DNA of 64,000 bases, from assembly GCF_900078685.2 (NCBI RefSeq), contig NZ_LT546166.1, positions 3,493,340 through 3,557,339 of the forward strand. Direction: 5' to 3'. Of this stretch, positions 51,483 to 63,519 are shown in pieces. The notes under the pieces are model-generated. The model was given only the letters and a program-made list of their open reading frames with translations. It did not search any database and had not been told where the DNA came from. The stretch's first letter is position 1; each line of letters opens with the position of its first letter. This stretch comes from Mycolicibacter icosiumassiliensis. GTDB taxonomy: Bacteria > Actinomycetota > Actinomycetes > Mycobacteriales > Mycobacteriaceae. The position numbers and the translations under genes are program-made.

Positions 51483-53492
51483 TCAGTCGTTGTCCATTCC
51501 CGGCGTGGTCTTGGACACCTGCACCAGGAACTCGTAGTTGTTCTTGGTCTTGCGCAGCTGGCTCATCAACAGGTCGATGGCCTGATGCGAGTCCAGGCCG
51601 GACAGCAGCCGACGCAGCTTGTGCACGATCGCGAACTCGTCCGGCGAGAGCAGCAGCTCGTCCTTGCGGGTACCGGACGGGTTGACGTCGACGGCCGGGA
51701 ACACCCGGCGCTCGGCGATCTTGCGGTCCAGCTTGAGCTCGGCGTTGCCGGTGCCCTTGAACTCTTCGAAGATCACCGTGTCACCGGTGGAGCCGGTCTC
51801 CACCATCGCGGTGGCGATGATGGTCAGCGAGCCGCCGTCCTCGATGTTGCGGGCCGCGCCCAGGAACCGCTTGGGCGGGTAGAGCGCGGTGGAGTCCACA
51901 CCACCGGACAGGATGCGGCCCGACGCCGGGGAGGCGTTGTTGTAGGCACGACCGAGGCGGGTGATCGAGTCGAGAAGGACGACTACATCTTTGCCCTGCT
52001 CGACCAGGCGCTTGGCCCGCTCGATGGCCAGCTCGGCGGCCTGAGTGTGGTCTGACGGCGGCCGGTCGAAGGTCGAGGCGATGACCTCACCCTTGACCGA
52101 GCGCTGCATGTCGGTGACTTCTTCAGGACGCTCGTCGACCAGCACCACCATCAGGTGGCACTCCGGATTGTTGCGGGTGATCGCGTTGGCGATGTCCTGC
52201 ATGATCGTGGTCTTACCGGCCTTGGGCGGCGAGACGATCAGCGCGCGCTGCCCCTTGCCGATCGGCATGATCAGGTCGATGACGCGGGTGGTCAGCTTCT
52301 CCCCCGACGTCTCCAACCGCAGCCGCTGGTTCGGGTACAGCGGGGTCAGCTTGGTGAAGTCCGGACGGTTCCGGGCCTCTTCAACCGGGCCGCCGTTGAC
52401 CGAGTCCAACCGCACCAGCGGGTTGAACTTCTGCCGCGGATTCTTGTCGCCGCCATCTCCGTCCCGGGCCACCCGCACCGCGCCGGTCACCGCGTCGCCG
52501 CGGCGCAGCCCGTTCTTGCGGACCATGTTCATCGAGACGTAGACGTCGTTGGGTCCGGCCAGGTAGCCGGAGGTGCGCACGAACGCGTAGTTGTCCAGCA
52601 CGTCGAGGATGCCGGCGACCGGCTGGACGACATCGTCTTCACGCAGCTCGGCGTCACCGCCGGCACCGCCGCCCTCGCCACCGCGCTCGCCGCGCCGACG
52701 CCGGTCGCGGAAGCGGCGGCCGCGCCGGCCACCGCGGTCGTCATCGTCGCCACCGCTGCGGTTGGGCTGCTCACCGCCCTGGTCGTCGCTCTTGGACTGC
52801 GCGGCTTCGTCAGTTTTGGGCTCGTTCTTGGCGCTCTCGCGCTCACGGCGTCCACCGGACTGCTCGGCCCTGTCGGACCTGCCGTCGGCCCGGCCCTGCT
52901 TGCGCGACTCGCCCTGGGTGTCCGCCTCGGCAGGCTTGTCCTGCTCTGCCGGCTTCTCGGCCTCGCCGCCATTGGCAGCGGGTGAGCCGGTCGCACGGCT
53001 GGCGCCACGGCGTTCGCGCCGCGGCGGTGCCGCAGGAGCGTCCGCCTCGGTGGCCGCGGCCGGCTCGGCACCGTTAGCCGCGCCGTTGGCGGGCTGCTCG
53101 GCGCCGGGCTGCGCATTGGCAACGTCGCCGCCGTTGGAAACGTCACCGCCGTTGCCCCCGTTGTCGGAGACCTCGCGGATCGCAGCGATCAATTCGCTCT
53201 TACGCATCCCGGACGAGCCCTTGACACCGACGCGGTTGGCCAGCGCCCGCAGTTCGGGCAGCACCATCGCCGACAGCGAGCTGTCGGCGGGTGCAGTGGC
53301 AGCACCGTTGTCGGGCGCCGAAGCGGGAGCCGCCTCGGTGATGGTCGGCGCCGAGGCGGTCTCCGGGACGGACGGCGCGGCGTCACTACCGCCGACGGCT
53401 ACGTCCTGGCTGGTCTCGGAAGTACTCGGGGGGGTCGGCACCGACTCTTGGTCGGTGCTGCCTTCAGCCGTGAAGAGGTCCGTTTCGGTCAC
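51483..53492 (-). CDS. rho: Transcription termination factor Rho
   Basis: Hexameric RNA helicase that terminates untranslated transcripts. GTG at 53492 ([12 protein letters not shown]), preceded by a strong AGGAAA RBS, gives 669 residues. An N-terminal SAP-like segment ([22 protein letters not shown]) is followed by a roughly 200-residue low-complexity insert rich in Asp, Gly, Arg and Glu (around 120-280). Then come the OSB RNA-binding fold ([25 protein letters not shown]) and the ATPase core with Walker [12 protein letters not shown]. The insert is longer than in many relatives; such inserts bind RNA in actinobacteria. Confidence 0.96.
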   Translation of the reverse strand: MTETDLFTAEGSTDQESVPTPPSTSETSQDVAVGGSDAAPSVPETASAPTITEAAPASAPDNGAATAPADSSLSAMVLPELRALANRVGVKGSSGMRKSELIAAIREVSDNGGNGGDVSNGGDVANAQPGAEQPANGAANGAEPAAATEADAPAAPPRRERRGASRATGSPAANGGEAEKPAEQDKPAEADTQGESRKQGRADGRSDRAEQSGGRRERESAKNEPKTDEAAQSKSDDQGGEQPNRSGGDDDDRGGRRGRRFRDRRRRGERGGEGGGAGGDAELREDDVVQPVAGILDVLDNYAFVRTSGYLAGPNDVYVSMNMVRKNGLRRGDAVTGAVRVARDGDGGDKNPRQKFNPLVRLDSVNGGPVEEARNRPDFTKLTPLYPNQRLRLETSGEKLTTRVIDLIMPIGKGQRALIVSPPKAGKTTIMQDIANAITRNNPECHLMVVLVDERPEEVTDMQRSVKGEVIASTFDRPPSDHTQAAELAIERAKRLVEQGKDVVVLLDSITRLGRAYNNASPASGRILSGGVDSTALYPPKRFLGAARNIEDGGSLTIIATAMVETGSTGDTVIFEEFKGTGNAELKLDRKIAERRVFPAVDVNPSGTRKDELLLSPDEFAIVHKLRRLLSGLDSHQAIDLLMSQLRKTKNNYEFLVQVSKTTPGMDND

Positions 53493-53707
53493 GGATTTCC
53501 TTTCTTCCCTCGTCGGTTTTCTCACGCGAGGGGCTTGGTTGCATTCAGCGGACTGCCGAGTGCGTGTCACCGTCGACTGTTTAACGGTGTAGCCCGTATC
53601 GACGGCGTCGTAACACGAACCGTCAGCTACGGGAAGAATTTGGTGGCATCCCGGTTGACATCGCAGTCTGATTCAGGTGCTGATGCCGCGAATGCGGGAC
53701 GGGACCG

Positions 53708-53736
53708 AGGATAGCCCGCTTCTGTGCTGGACGCAA
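53708..53736 (-). promoter_or_regulatory. rho promoter with long leader
   Basis: On the minus strand TTGCGT (53736-53731) and TATCCT (53713-53708) are 17 bp apart, a good sigma-A promoter. The predicted start near 53701 gives a leader of about 209 nt before the rho GTG. It lies just past the thrB stop (53758), so rho need not depend on read-through from the thr operon. Confidence 0.7.
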
Positions 53737-53757
53737 TAGATGCTGCGCGGGCGCGTC

Positions 53758-55792
<2,035 letters not shown>

Positions 55793-55796
<4 letters not shown>

Positions 55797-57127
55797 TGGT
55801 CTGTTCCTTCCAGTCGTAGCACGCTGGCAACCCGCTGGACCGCATCCAGATCAGCTAGCGCCGCAACGGTTTCCGACAGCGCCGCATCGGCAGCCCGGTG
55901 GGTGACCACCACGATCCGAGCGCCGATCAGCTGCCCGCCGTCGTCGGCCACACCCTCCTGGCGCACCTCGGCGATGCTCACCCCGTGGGCGGCGAATTCG
56001 GCTGCCACCGTAGACAGCACACCCGGCTTGTCGGCGACGTCCATGCTCACGTAGTAGCGGGTCGCGACATCGCCGATCGGCGCGATGGCCAGCTGGGCGT
56101 ACTTGGACTCGCGCGGCCCGCGCCCACCCTGCACCCGGTTGCGGGCGGCCATCACCAGATCGCCGGTGACCGCCGAAGCGGTCGGCGCACCCCCGGCGCC
56201 CTGCCCGTAGAACATCAGCCGGCCGGCCGCCTCGGCCTCGACCACCACCGCGTTGAAGGCCCCGTTGACGGTGGCCAGCGGGTGGGTCAACGGCACCAGC
56301 GCCGGGTACACCCGGGCCGAAACCCGCTGCTGCCCATCGTTTGTGGTGATGCGTTCGCAGATCGCCAGCAGTTTGATGGTGCAACCCAGTGCCCGGGCCG
56401 TGGTGAAGTCCGCCGGGCTGATGCTGGTGATGCCCTCGCGGTAGACGTCGTCGGCGGTCACCCGGGTATGGAAGGCGATCGACGCCAGGATCGCGGCCTT
56501 GGCGGCTGCGTCGTAGCCCTCCACGTCGGCGGTGGGGTCGGCCTCGGCGTAGCCCAGCGCGCTCGCGTCCGCCAGCGCGTGCGAGTAATCGGCACCGGTG
56601 GAGTCCATTTCGGACAGGATGTAGTTGGTGGTGCCGTTGACGATGCCCGCGACCCGCAGCACGGTGTCACCGGCCAGCGACTGGATCAGCGGCCGGATGA
56701 CCGGGATTGCGCCGGCCACACTGGCTTCGAAGTAGAGGTCCACGCGCGCGGTCTCGGCGGCCTCGGCCAGCTCGCCGGTGGATCGCGACAGCAGGGCCTT
56801 GTTGGCGGTGACGACGGACTTGCCGTGCGCGATCGCCGTCAGGATCGCCTTGCGGGCCGGCTCGACCGGGCCCATCAGCTCGACGACGATGTCGACGTCG
56901 CTGCGCGACACCAGGCTGTCGATGTCGTCGGTGAGCAACTCCACCGGCACACCCCGGTCAGGCGCCACCCGGCGCACCCCGACCCCGCGCAACACCAGCG
57001 GAGCACCGATCCGGGCGGCCAGATCATCAGCACTGGACTCGAGGATGCGGACGACTTCACTGCCGACGTTGCCCAGTCCGAGGACGGCCACGCCCACCGG
57101 ACTCCCGGATACCTGCGAACCGGACAC
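55793..57127 (-). CDS. thrA: Homoserine dehydrogenase with ACT domain
   Basis: 444 residues. The NAD(P) motif [13 protein letters not shown] is at the N-terminus. [11 protein letters not shown] and [14 protein letters not shown] follow, with the catalytic lysine in the [20 protein letters not shown] region. The C-terminal ACT domain ([23 protein letters not shown], in pieces) implies threonine feedback. 2 bp after lysA. Confidence 0.96.
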
Positions 57128-57129
57128 TT

Positions 57130-58557
57130 CTACCTCACCTCCAGGCTGATCAGGTCTTCGACGGTTTCCCGGCGCAGCATAAGACGAGCGTTTCCGTCGC
57201 GTACCGCCACCACCGCCGGGCGGGTGAGCAGGTTGTACCGGCTCGACATCGAGTAACAGTAGGCGCCGGTGGCGGCCACTGCGATCAGGTCACCGGGCAC
57301 CATGCCGTGCGGCACCCAGGTGTCGCGGACGATGATGTCACCGCTCTCGCAGTGCTTGCCGACGATCCGCGCCAGCTCCGGCAGCGCGTCTGCCCCGTCC
57401 AGGGTGCGCGAGACCAGCCGCACGTCGTAGTGCGCGTCGTAGAGCGCCGGACGGATGTTGTCGCTCATGCCGCCGTCGACGCTGACGTAGCGGCGCTGGG
57501 CGGTGGCGCTGATGGCGACGTCTTTGACGGTGCCGACTTCATAGAGCGTGACGGTGCCCGGTCCGGCGATGGCCCGGCCGGGTTCGACGACCAGCTGCGG
57601 GGTGGGCAGTCCGACCGCCGCAGACTCGTCACGCACGATCGCGGCGAGCTTGCCGGCCAGCTCGGCCATCGGCGGCGGATCATCCTGCGGCAGATAGGAA
57701 ATACCCAAGCCGCCACCCAGGTCGATGACCGAGAGCTGCGCGGTCTTGTCAACACCGAACTCGGCGACCACGTCGCGCAGCAATCCGATGACCCGGCGCG
57801 CGGCCAACTCGAAGCCGGCCACGTCGAAGATCTGCGACCCGATGTGGCTGTGCAGCCCGATCAGCCGCAGGTGCTCGGCGGCGAACACCCGCCGGATGGC
57901 GTCCATCGCCGCGCCGCTGGCCAGCGAAAGCCCGAACTTCTGGTCTTCGTGGGCGGTCGAGATGAACTCGTGGGTATGGGCTTCCACGCCGACGGTGACG
58001 CGCACCAGCACGTCCTGCACGACGCCGGCTGCGGCCGCGACGGCGTCGAGGCGGTCGATCTCGATGAGCGAGTCCAGCACGATGTGGCCGACCCCGGCGT
58101 TGACCGCGGTCTGCAGCTCCGCAACGGATTTGTTGTTGCCGTGCAAGGTGATTCGCTCCGGCGCGAAGCCGGCGTGCAACGCGACGGCCAGCTCACCTCC
58201 GGTGGCGACATCCAGGCACAGGCCCTCCTGGTCGATCCAGCGGGCAATCTCGCTGCACAGAAAGGCTTTGGCGGCGTAGTGCACGTTGGCGCCGCCGCCG
58301 AACGCCGCGGCGATCTCGCGGCAGCGGCCCCGGAAGTCGTCCTCGTCGATGACGAACAGCGGGGTGCCGTACTGCTCGGCCAGCTCGGTCACTTTGACTC
58401 CGGCGATGCTCGTCACGCCGTCGTCGTCGCGAACGGTGTTGCGCGGCCAGACGTTCGGCGCGAGTTGCAGCAACTGTTGCGGGGTCTGAGGCCGCGGCGG
58501 CAGACCGTCGTGGTGGAGTTCTTCGGCGTGCCGCGGCCCGGCGGGGTGGACGTTCAC
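57130..58557 (-). CDS. lysA: Diaminopimelate decarboxylase
   Basis: Last step of lysine synthesis, consuming meso-DAP. GTG at 58557 overlaps the argS stop (GTGA) and gives 475 residues, beginning [14 protein letters not shown] as in fast-growing relatives. The PLP lysine is in [10 protein letters not shown], with [21 protein letters not shown] and the acid-binding [13 protein letters not shown] motif. Codes for a fold III TIM barrel plus beta domain. Confidence 0.96.
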   Translation of the reverse strand: MNVHPAGPRHAEELHHDGLPPRPQTPQQLLQLAPNVWPRNTVRDDDGVTSIAGVKVTELAEQYGTPLFVIDEDDFRGRCREIAAAFGGGANVHYAAKAFLCSEIARWIDQEGLCLDVATGGELAVALHAGFAPERITLHGNNKSVAELQTAVNAGVGHIVLDSLIEIDRLDAVAAAAGVVQDVLVRVTVGVEAHTHEFISTAHEDQKFGLSLASGAAMDAIRRVFAAEHLRLIGLHSHIGSQIFDVAGFELAARRVIGLLRDVVAEFGVDKTAQLSVIDLGGGLGISYLPQDDPPPMAELAGKLAAIVRDESAAVGLPTPQLVVEPGRAIAGPGTVTLYEVGTVKDVAISATAQRRYVSVDGGMSDNIRPALYDAHYDVRLVSRTLDGADALPELARIVGKHCESGDIIVRDTWVPHGMVPGDLIAVAATGAYCYSMSSRYNLLTRPAVVAVRDGNARLMLRRETVEDLISLEVR

Positions 58558-60206
58558 ATTCGCTCCGGTGCGCTCACGCCGAGGATGCCCAGCCCGTTGG
58601 CGATCACCTGGCGGGTGGCCTGGCACAGCGCCAGCCGTGCACCGTGCAGGTCGCCCGGCTCTTCATCGCCTTGCGGCAGTACCCGGCAGCTGTCGTAGAA
58701 CCGGTGGTAGTCCCCGGCAAGGTCTTCCAGGTAGCGGCAGACCCGGTGCGGTTCACGCAGTGCGGCAGCGGTTTCCAGCACCCGGGGGAACTCCCCCAGG
58801 CTGCGGATCAGCGCGCCCTCTTTGTCGTGGCTGAGCAGTCCCAGGTTGGCGGTGTCGGGGGCCAGGCCCAGTTCGGCGGCGTTGCGAGCCAGCGCGGACA
58901 GGCGTGCGTGCGCGTATTGCACGTAGTAGACCGGGTTTTCGTTGCTCGCCGAGGACCACAGCGCCAGATCGATGTCGATGGGAGTGTCCACCGAGGATCG
59001 GGTCAGGCTGTAGCGGGCGGCGTCGACGCCGATCGCCTCGACCAAGTCGTCGAGGGTGATGACGGTGCCGGCGCGCTTGCTCATCTTGACCGGCTGACCG
59101 TCGCGGACCAGGTTCACCATCTGGCCGATCAGTACTTCCACGGTGGCCGGGTCGTCACCGAAGGCCGCCGCAGCCGCCTTGAGCCGGGCGATGTAGCCGT
59201 GGTGGTCGGCGCCGAGCATGTAGATGCACAGGTTGAAGCCGCGCTCGCGCTTGTCCAGGTAGTAGGCCAAGTCGCCGGCGATGTAGGCGGGCTTGCCGTC
59301 GCTCTTGATGACGACGCGGTCCTTGTCGTCGCCGTAGGCGCTGGTGCGCAGCCAGGTGGCGCCATCCTTTTCGTAGATGTTGCCGTTGGCGCGCAGCCGC
59401 TCGATGGCCTGCTCCACGCGGCCGGAGGTGTGCATCGAGTCTTCGTGGGTGAAGACGTCGAAGTCGGTGCCGAACTCGTGCAGCGAGGCCTTGATGTGGG
59501 TGAACATCAGGTCGACGCCGATCTCGCGGAACGTCTCCTGCGCCTGCTCTTTGGGGGCACTCATCACGTCGGGGGCCTTGGCCTGGATCTGGGCCGCGAT
59601 ATCGGTGATGTACGCACCGGCGTAGCCGTCCTCGGGGGCCGGCTCGCCCTTGGCGGCGGCGATCAGCGAGTTGGCGAACCGGTCGATCTGGGCACCGTGG
59701 TCGTTGAAGTAGTACTCGCGGGTGACCGCCGCGCCCTGGGTGCTCAGCAGCCGGCCCAGGGCGTCGCCGACCGCCGCCCAGCGGGTACCACCGATGTGGA
59801 TGGGCCCGGTGGGGTTGGCCGAGACGAACTCCAGGTTGACGTTGAGGCCGCCGAGGGCGTCGGTGTGGCCGTAGCCCGTGCCGGCACCGATGATGTTGGC
59901 AATGATGGCGCCCTGCGCCGAGGCGTCCAGGCGGATGTTGACGAACCCGGGCCCGGCTGTTTCGGCCGAGGCGACGCCGTCGGCTTTCGCCAGGGCTTCG
60001 GCCAGCCAGCCGGCCAGCTCACGGGGGTTGGCGCCCACCTTCTTGCCCAGCTGCAGGGCCAGGTTGGTGGCGTAATCACCGTGTTCGGGGTTGCGCGGCC
60101 GCTCAACTGTCACCGTCGCGGGCAGCGCGGCGGTGTCCAGGTCGTGCTCGGCCAGCACCGCGGCGGCGGTGGTCTTGAGCAATTCGGCCAGATCGGCGGG
60201 GGTCAC
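58554..60206 (-). CDS. argS: Arginyl-tRNA synthetase
   Basis: 550 residues, class I. An N-terminal Add-1 domain precedes the HIGH-like [31 protein letters not shown] is present. The DALR anticodon-binding domain lies at the C-terminus. It heads the argS-lysA-thrA-thrC-thrB cluster and is divergent from the tRNA-Arg gene 113 bp away. Confidence 0.97.
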   Translation of the reverse strand: MTPADLAELLKTTAAAVLAEHDLDTAALPATVTVERPRNPEHGDYATNLALQLGKKVGANPRELAGWLAEALAKADGVASAETAGPGFVNIRLDASAQGAIIANIIGAGTGYGHTDALGGLNVNLEFVSANPTGPIHIGGTRWAAVGDALGRLLSTQGAAVTREYYFNDHGAQIDRFANSLIAAAKGEPAPEDGYAGAYITDIAAQIQAKAPDVMSAPKEQAQETFREIGVDLMFTHIKASLHEFGTDFDVFTHEDSMHTSGRVEQAIERLRANGNIYEKDGATWLRTSAYGDDKDRVVIKSDGKPAYIAGDLAYYLDKRERGFNLCIYMLGADHHGYIARLKAAAAAFGDDPATVEVLIGQMVNLVRDGQPVKMSKRAGTVITLDDLVEAIGVDAARYSLTRSSVDTPIDIDLALWSSASNENPVYYVQYAHARLSALARNAAELGLAPDTANLGLLSHDKEGALIRSLGEFPRVLETAAALREPHRVCRYLEDLAGDYHRFYDSCRVLPQGDEEPGDLHGARLALCQATRQVIANGLGILGVSAPERM

Positions 60207-60318
60207 GAGGCCCCATCCTATGGTCTTACGTGGTCAGGCCCCGAATCCGTCCGGTTCTTAAGTCCGGCCATTGATGCGCTAGTCTGTCAAAGCCCACATG
60301 GCGCCCGTTTGTACGTGC

Positions 60319-60391
60319 GCCCCCGTAGCTCAGGGGATAGAGCGTCTGCCTCCGGAGCAGAAGGCCGCAGGTTCGAATCCTGCCGGGGGCA
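60319..60391 (+). tRNA. tRNA-Arg (anticodon CCG)
   Basis: A 73-nt cloverleaf. Acceptor GCCCCCG pairs with CGGGGGC, the D arm is GCTC/GAGC, the anticodon stem TCTGC/GCAGA holds the loop CTCCGGA (anticodon CCG), and the T arm GCAGG-TTCGAAT-CCTGC is standard. The discriminator is A and no CCA is encoded within the 73 nt. It reads CGG codons, common in this GC-rich genome. Confidence 0.98.
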
Positions 60392-60636
60392 CCCATTCTG
60401 AAGTGCATGTTCTTGCCTGTCGGCGCCGCTCGCGATACTCATCCCCGTGACACGAATTCCGAGGCGCAGCGCGGTGGCCGCAAGGACCCTTGACAGTCGA
60501 ATGCGGCGCAAGGAAACTTGACAGACGGGCACCACGCTCGGGCTCGTCGCGGTCCCTGCGGAAGACCCTGACCGCATCATCCACGCCGACGACCTGTACT
60601 CCGCGCACTATGAATATCTGAGATGAGGTGAGCACC
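60392..60636. other. Intergenic region after tRNA-Arg
   Basis: No confident gene. On the plus strand an open frame after a stop at about 60520 encodes a short stretch ending AEDPDRIIHADDLYSAHYEYLR at 60626, without a start; it may be the tail of a lost gene. An RBS-like GATGAGGTG serves the following HTH gene. Confidence 0.5.
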
Positions 60637-60879
60637 ATGACTGCGATTCACGACAACACCGGGCTAGATCAACTCAGTCCGGCCACCCACCCGGCGCGGG
60701 ATGCCAAGGCTTTCCGCCGGATCGTCGCAGCGGTGGAATCAGTCCGGAACGCAGATGCCGAGCTGACCGCCGCGGTCCGTGAAGCCCGAAAACGCGGAGA
60801 CTCCTGGACGGCCATCGCCGTTGCACTGGGCACCACTCGGCAGGCTGCGCAGCAACGGTTCGGCAAGCTAACCGACTAG
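60637..60879 (+). CDS. Small helix-turn-helix protein
   Basis: 80 residues from ATG 60637, preceded by GAGGTG. The C-terminal part GDSWTAIAVALGTTRQAAQQRFG is a recognisable HTH common in short actinobacterial proteins next to stress or toxin-like genes. The N-terminal helix AKAFRRIVAAVESVRNADAEL probably dimerises. No specific function is known. Confidence 0.75.
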   Translation: MTAIHDNTGLDQLSPATHPARDAKAFRRIVAAVESVRNADAELTAAVREARKRGDSWTAIAVALGTTRQAAQQRFGKLTD

Positions 60880-60934
60880 CTAGTCGGCCACGGAATTCCC
60901 ACTTCGCGCACAGCATAATCACTCCCCGTAGATG

Positions 60935-60949
60935 CTTAGGCCACCTAAG
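60935..60949. promoter_or_regulatory. Inverted repeat ahead of the F420-type oxidoreductase
   Basis: CTTAGG-CCA-CCTAAG, a 6-bp palindrome with a 3-bp spacer, ending 9 bp before the GTG start. A partial third CTAAG follows. It could be an operator; the neighbouring HTH protein is a candidate binder. This is speculative. Confidence 0.4.
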
Positions 60950-60958
60950 GTCGGCTAA

Positions 60959-61876
60959 GTGACGATTCGCCTTGGCTTCCAGATCCCCAACTTCTCTTAC
61001 GGCACCGACGTTTCGGAGCTGTTCCCCACCGTCATCGCCCAAGCCCGCGAGGCCGAGGCGGCCGGTTTCGACGCGGTCTTCGTGATGGACCACTTCTATC
61101 AACTGCCCATGCTGGGCTCCCCCGATCAGCCGATGCTCGAGGCCTACACCGCCCTGGGTGCGTTGGCGACCGCGACGCAGCGGGTCCAGCTGGGCACCCT
61201 GGTCACCGGCAACACCTACCGCAACCCGGCCCTGCTGGCCAAGATCATCACCACCCTGGATGTGGTCAGTGCCGGCCGCGCCATCCTGGGCATCGGTACC
61301 GGGTGGTTCGAGCTCGAACACGACCAGTTGGGTTTCGAATTCGGCACCTTCACCGACCGGTTCAACCGGCTCGACGAGGCGCTAGAGATCATCTTGCCGA
61401 TGATCAAGGGCGAGCGGCCGACCTTCGAGGGCAAGTGGTACCGCACCCGCGAAGCGATGGCCGAACCTCGCTTCCGCGACCATATTCCACTGCTGATCGG
61501 CGGCAGCGGCGAGAAGAAGACGATCCCGTTGGCGGCGCGTCACTTCGACCACCTCAACCTCATCACCGGTTTCGACGAGCTGCCCCAGAAGGTCGACGCC
61601 ATCCGGCGCAGCTGCGACGAGGTCGGCCGCGACCCGGCGACCCTGGAGACCACCATGCTGCTCACCGCGCTGGCCGGCGAGAACCTGACCGCCGATCAGA
61701 TTCCCGCCCAGATTGCTCAACGGGCGGTGGCCGGCAGCCCTGAGTCGATCGCCGAGCAGATCAAAACCAAGGTGCTCGATGCCGGTGTCGGCGGGGTCAC
61801 CATGAACCTCCCCGGTTACACCCCCGGGGTGATCACCAAGGTGGGTGCGGCGTTGCGCGCGGTACTGGACGCCTAA
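60959..61876 (+). CDS. LLM-class F420-dependent oxidoreductase
   Basis: 305 residues from GTG 60959. The luciferase-like TIM barrel begins IRLGFQIPNFSYG, with EAAGFDAVFVMDHF, QLGTLVTGNTYRNPALLAKIITTLDVVSAGRAILGIGTGW (in pieces) and a C-terminal GSPESIAEQIKTKVLDAGV. This spacing of GNTYRNP and the GIGTGW turn is typical of mycobacterial F420-binding members. The substrate is unknown. It precedes fic by 68 bp, but the intervening operator suggests separate control. Confidence 0.9.
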   Translation: MTIRLGFQIPNFSYGTDVSELFPTVIAQAREAEAAGFDAVFVMDHFYQLPMLGSPDQPMLEAYTALGALATATQRVQLGTLVTGNTYRNPALLAKIITTLDVVSAGRAILGIGTGWFELEHDQLGFEFGTFTDRFNRLDEALEIILPMIKGERPTFEGKWYRTREAMAEPRFRDHIPLLIGGSGEKKTIPLAARHFDHLNLITGFDELPQKVDAIRRSCDEVGRDPATLETTMLLTALAGENLTADQIPAQIAQRAVAGSPESIAEQIKTKVLDAGVGGVTMNLPGYTPGVITKVGAALRAVLDA

Positions 61877-61882
61877 GGCGAT

Positions 61883-61956
61883 AAGTGAAGTCAACTATCA
61901 AATCTAACTTCACTTAGACCTTTAAGTGAAGTTAAGCTGTACGGGTGACTTCACTT
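61883..61956 (+). promoter_or_regulatory. Double inverted-repeat operator and leaderless promoter of fic
   Basis: AAGTGAAGT occurs at 61883-61891 and 61924-61932, and its complement ACTTCACTT at 61907-61915 and 61948-61956. Each forward-reverse pair is 24 bp apart, and the whole pair is repeated with a 41-bp period. A -10 element TAAGCT at 61933-61938 lies 6 nt before the fic GTG (61945), so the mRNA is probably leaderless. The fourth half-site covers codons 2-4 of fic. A bound dimer would block transcription start. Confidence 0.8.
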
Positions 61957-63207
61957 CGTCCTGTCACCTACGAGGACGTGCGTTGGGAACCCCAGGGGGC
62001 GCGCTACGCCAGCACAAAGCTGCCGAAGTACGGCACATATCACCCCGCGGTACCGGCCGGCATCGCCGAGTTGACCCTGGATCTGCCGTCGTCTGTCATC
62101 GCCGAAGCGGAAGCCGCCAGCCATGCGATCACCCGCTTCGACGCTGAACTCGGAAGTGAAATCGCGCCGTTCGCCGCCGTGCTGCTGCGATCCGAATCGG
62201 CAGCCAGTTCGCAGATCGAGAACCTGACAGCGTCCTCGCGCGCGATCGCCGAAGCCGAACTGTCCGGTCACAGCTCAAAGCGCAACGCCGAGATGATTGT
62301 CGCCAACACTGCAGCCATGCAGGCGGCAATCGCGTTGTCCGAGAAGGTGGATACCGACGCCATTCTGGCGATGCACCGCGCACTGATGGACAAGGAACCC
62401 CGCCACACCCCTGGCGAATTCCGCACCGAGCCAGTCTGGATCGGCGGCGGTTCCACCCCTATCGGTGCCACATTCGTCGGCCCGCGCCACGAGTTGATCC
62501 CCGGTGCGATCACCGACCTGATCTCGTTCGCGCAGCGCGTCGACATGCCGGCGTTGCCGCAGATAGCGCTGGCCCATGCGCAGTTCGAGACCATTCACCC
62601 GTTCACCGACGGGAACGGACGTACGGGCCGCGCATTGGTGCAAGCCCTGTTGCGCAACAAAGGCATGACCCGCCAGGTGACGGTGCCGATCTCCGCCGGA
62701 TTGCTCGCCGACACCGGCGCTTACTTCGCGGCGCTCACCTCCTACCGCGAGGGCAATGCGGCACCAATCGTCGAGCGTTTCGCGCAGGCCGCGGTCCTGT
62801 CCATTGCCAACGGGCGGGAGCTGATCGCTGAGCTTCGGGCGATCCGGGAGAACTGGAACGAAGCGATCACCGCACGGTCGGACTCGGCGGTGTGGAAAGT
62901 CGCCGACCTGTTGATCCGCCGCCCAGTCGTCAACGCAGCGCTACTGGCACAGGAGTTGGGAATCGAATCGACCAACGCCCACCGCTACCTCAATCCGCTG
63001 GCGGAGGCGGGAATCCTGATCGCGACCACCAGCGGCCCCCGCAACCGGGTGTGGCGTTCTCCTGAGGTACTGGCCGCGTTGGACGCGTTCGCCGAGCGCG
63101 CCGGGAGGCGGAACGGATCGTTCCACGGCTTCGCTCCGCTACCTCACCGCGGCGCCGCAGTCTCCAATGCCCTCATCGACCGACTTCGCGACGAAAAGGG
63201 CGTCTGA
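61945..63207 (+). CDS. Fic-domain AMPylator with N-terminal inhibitory motif and C-terminal winged helix
   Basis: 420 residues from GTG. An N-terminal domain (residues 1-60) precedes SSQIEN at 88-93, which fits the inhibitory (S/T)xxxE(G/N) motif of class II Fic enzymes. The catalytic HPFTDGNGRTGR is at 218-229 with all key residues, so nucleotide transfer, most likely AMP, is expected after relief of inhibition. Residues about 315-375 (VWKVADLLIRRPVVNAALLAQELGI, STNAHRYLNPLAEAGIL) form a winged helix, making it a candidate autorepressor at the operator over its own start. The stop is 5 bp before a vapC remnant. Confidence 0.92.
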   Translation: MTSLRPVTYEDVRWEPQGARYASTKLPKYGTYHPAVPAGIAELTLDLPSSVIAEAEAASHAITRFDAELGSEIAPFAAVLLRSESAASSQIENLTASSRAIAEAELSGHSSKRNAEMIVANTAAMQAAIALSEKVDTDAILAMHRALMDKEPRHTPGEFRTEPVWIGGGSTPIGATFVGPRHELIPGAITDLISFAQRVDMPALPQIALAHAQFETIHPFTDGNGRTGRALVQALLRNKGMTRQVTVPISAGLLADTGAYFAALTSYREGNAAPIVERFAQAAVLSIANGRELIAELRAIRENWNEAITARSDSAVWKVADLLIRRPVVNAALLAQELGIESTNAHRYLNPLAEAGILIATTSGPRNRVWRSPEVLAALDAFAERAGRRNGSFHGFAPLPHRGAAVSNALIDRLRDEKGV

Positions 63208-63212
63208 ATCAG

Positions 63213-63519
63213 ATGCGGTCATTGCTGGACGTCAATGTGCTGTCGGCGCTGGTCGACCGCGATCATGTCGACCATGAACGGGCCCGGACGTGGCTAGAAA
63301 TCGAGATCGAACACGGCTGGGATCGTGCGCGATCACCCAGAACGGCTTTGTGCGCATCATCAGCCAACCCCGGTATCCGAATCCCGTCACGCCCAACTAC
63401 GCCATCGGCATGCTGGCCCAGACCGCTGGGACCCGCTACCACCAGTTCTGGACCTGCACGGTGAGCGTTCTCGATGCCGACGTTGTCGATCCCGCCCGAG
63501 TGCACAGCTCCAAACAGGT
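63213..63519 (+). pseudogene. vapC: Decayed PIN-domain vapC, frameshifted and truncated
   Basis: The ATG at 63213 begins a normal VapC N-terminus (MRSLLDVNVLSALVDRDHVDHERARTWL, in pieces). After GW near 63321 the frame must change by one lost base to continue as SCAITQNGFVRIISQPRYPNP, a typical VapC core. That frame reaches VDPARVHSSKQV and then, where family members continue with a DxYLLALA helix, runs into antisense of the neighbouring DUF4185 gene and ends at 63556. The last PIN acidic residues are missing. No vapB is adjacent. Confidence 0.82.

Noticed and set aside
52591-53592. 333-residue plus-strand Ser/Pro/Ala-rich open frame
   Set aside because: Antisense to the low-complexity region of rho; composition reflects that region.
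60226-60580. Minus-strand open frames across tRNA-Arg
   Set aside because: They read the tRNA antisense, a common false call (RIRTCGLLLRRQ-type peptide).
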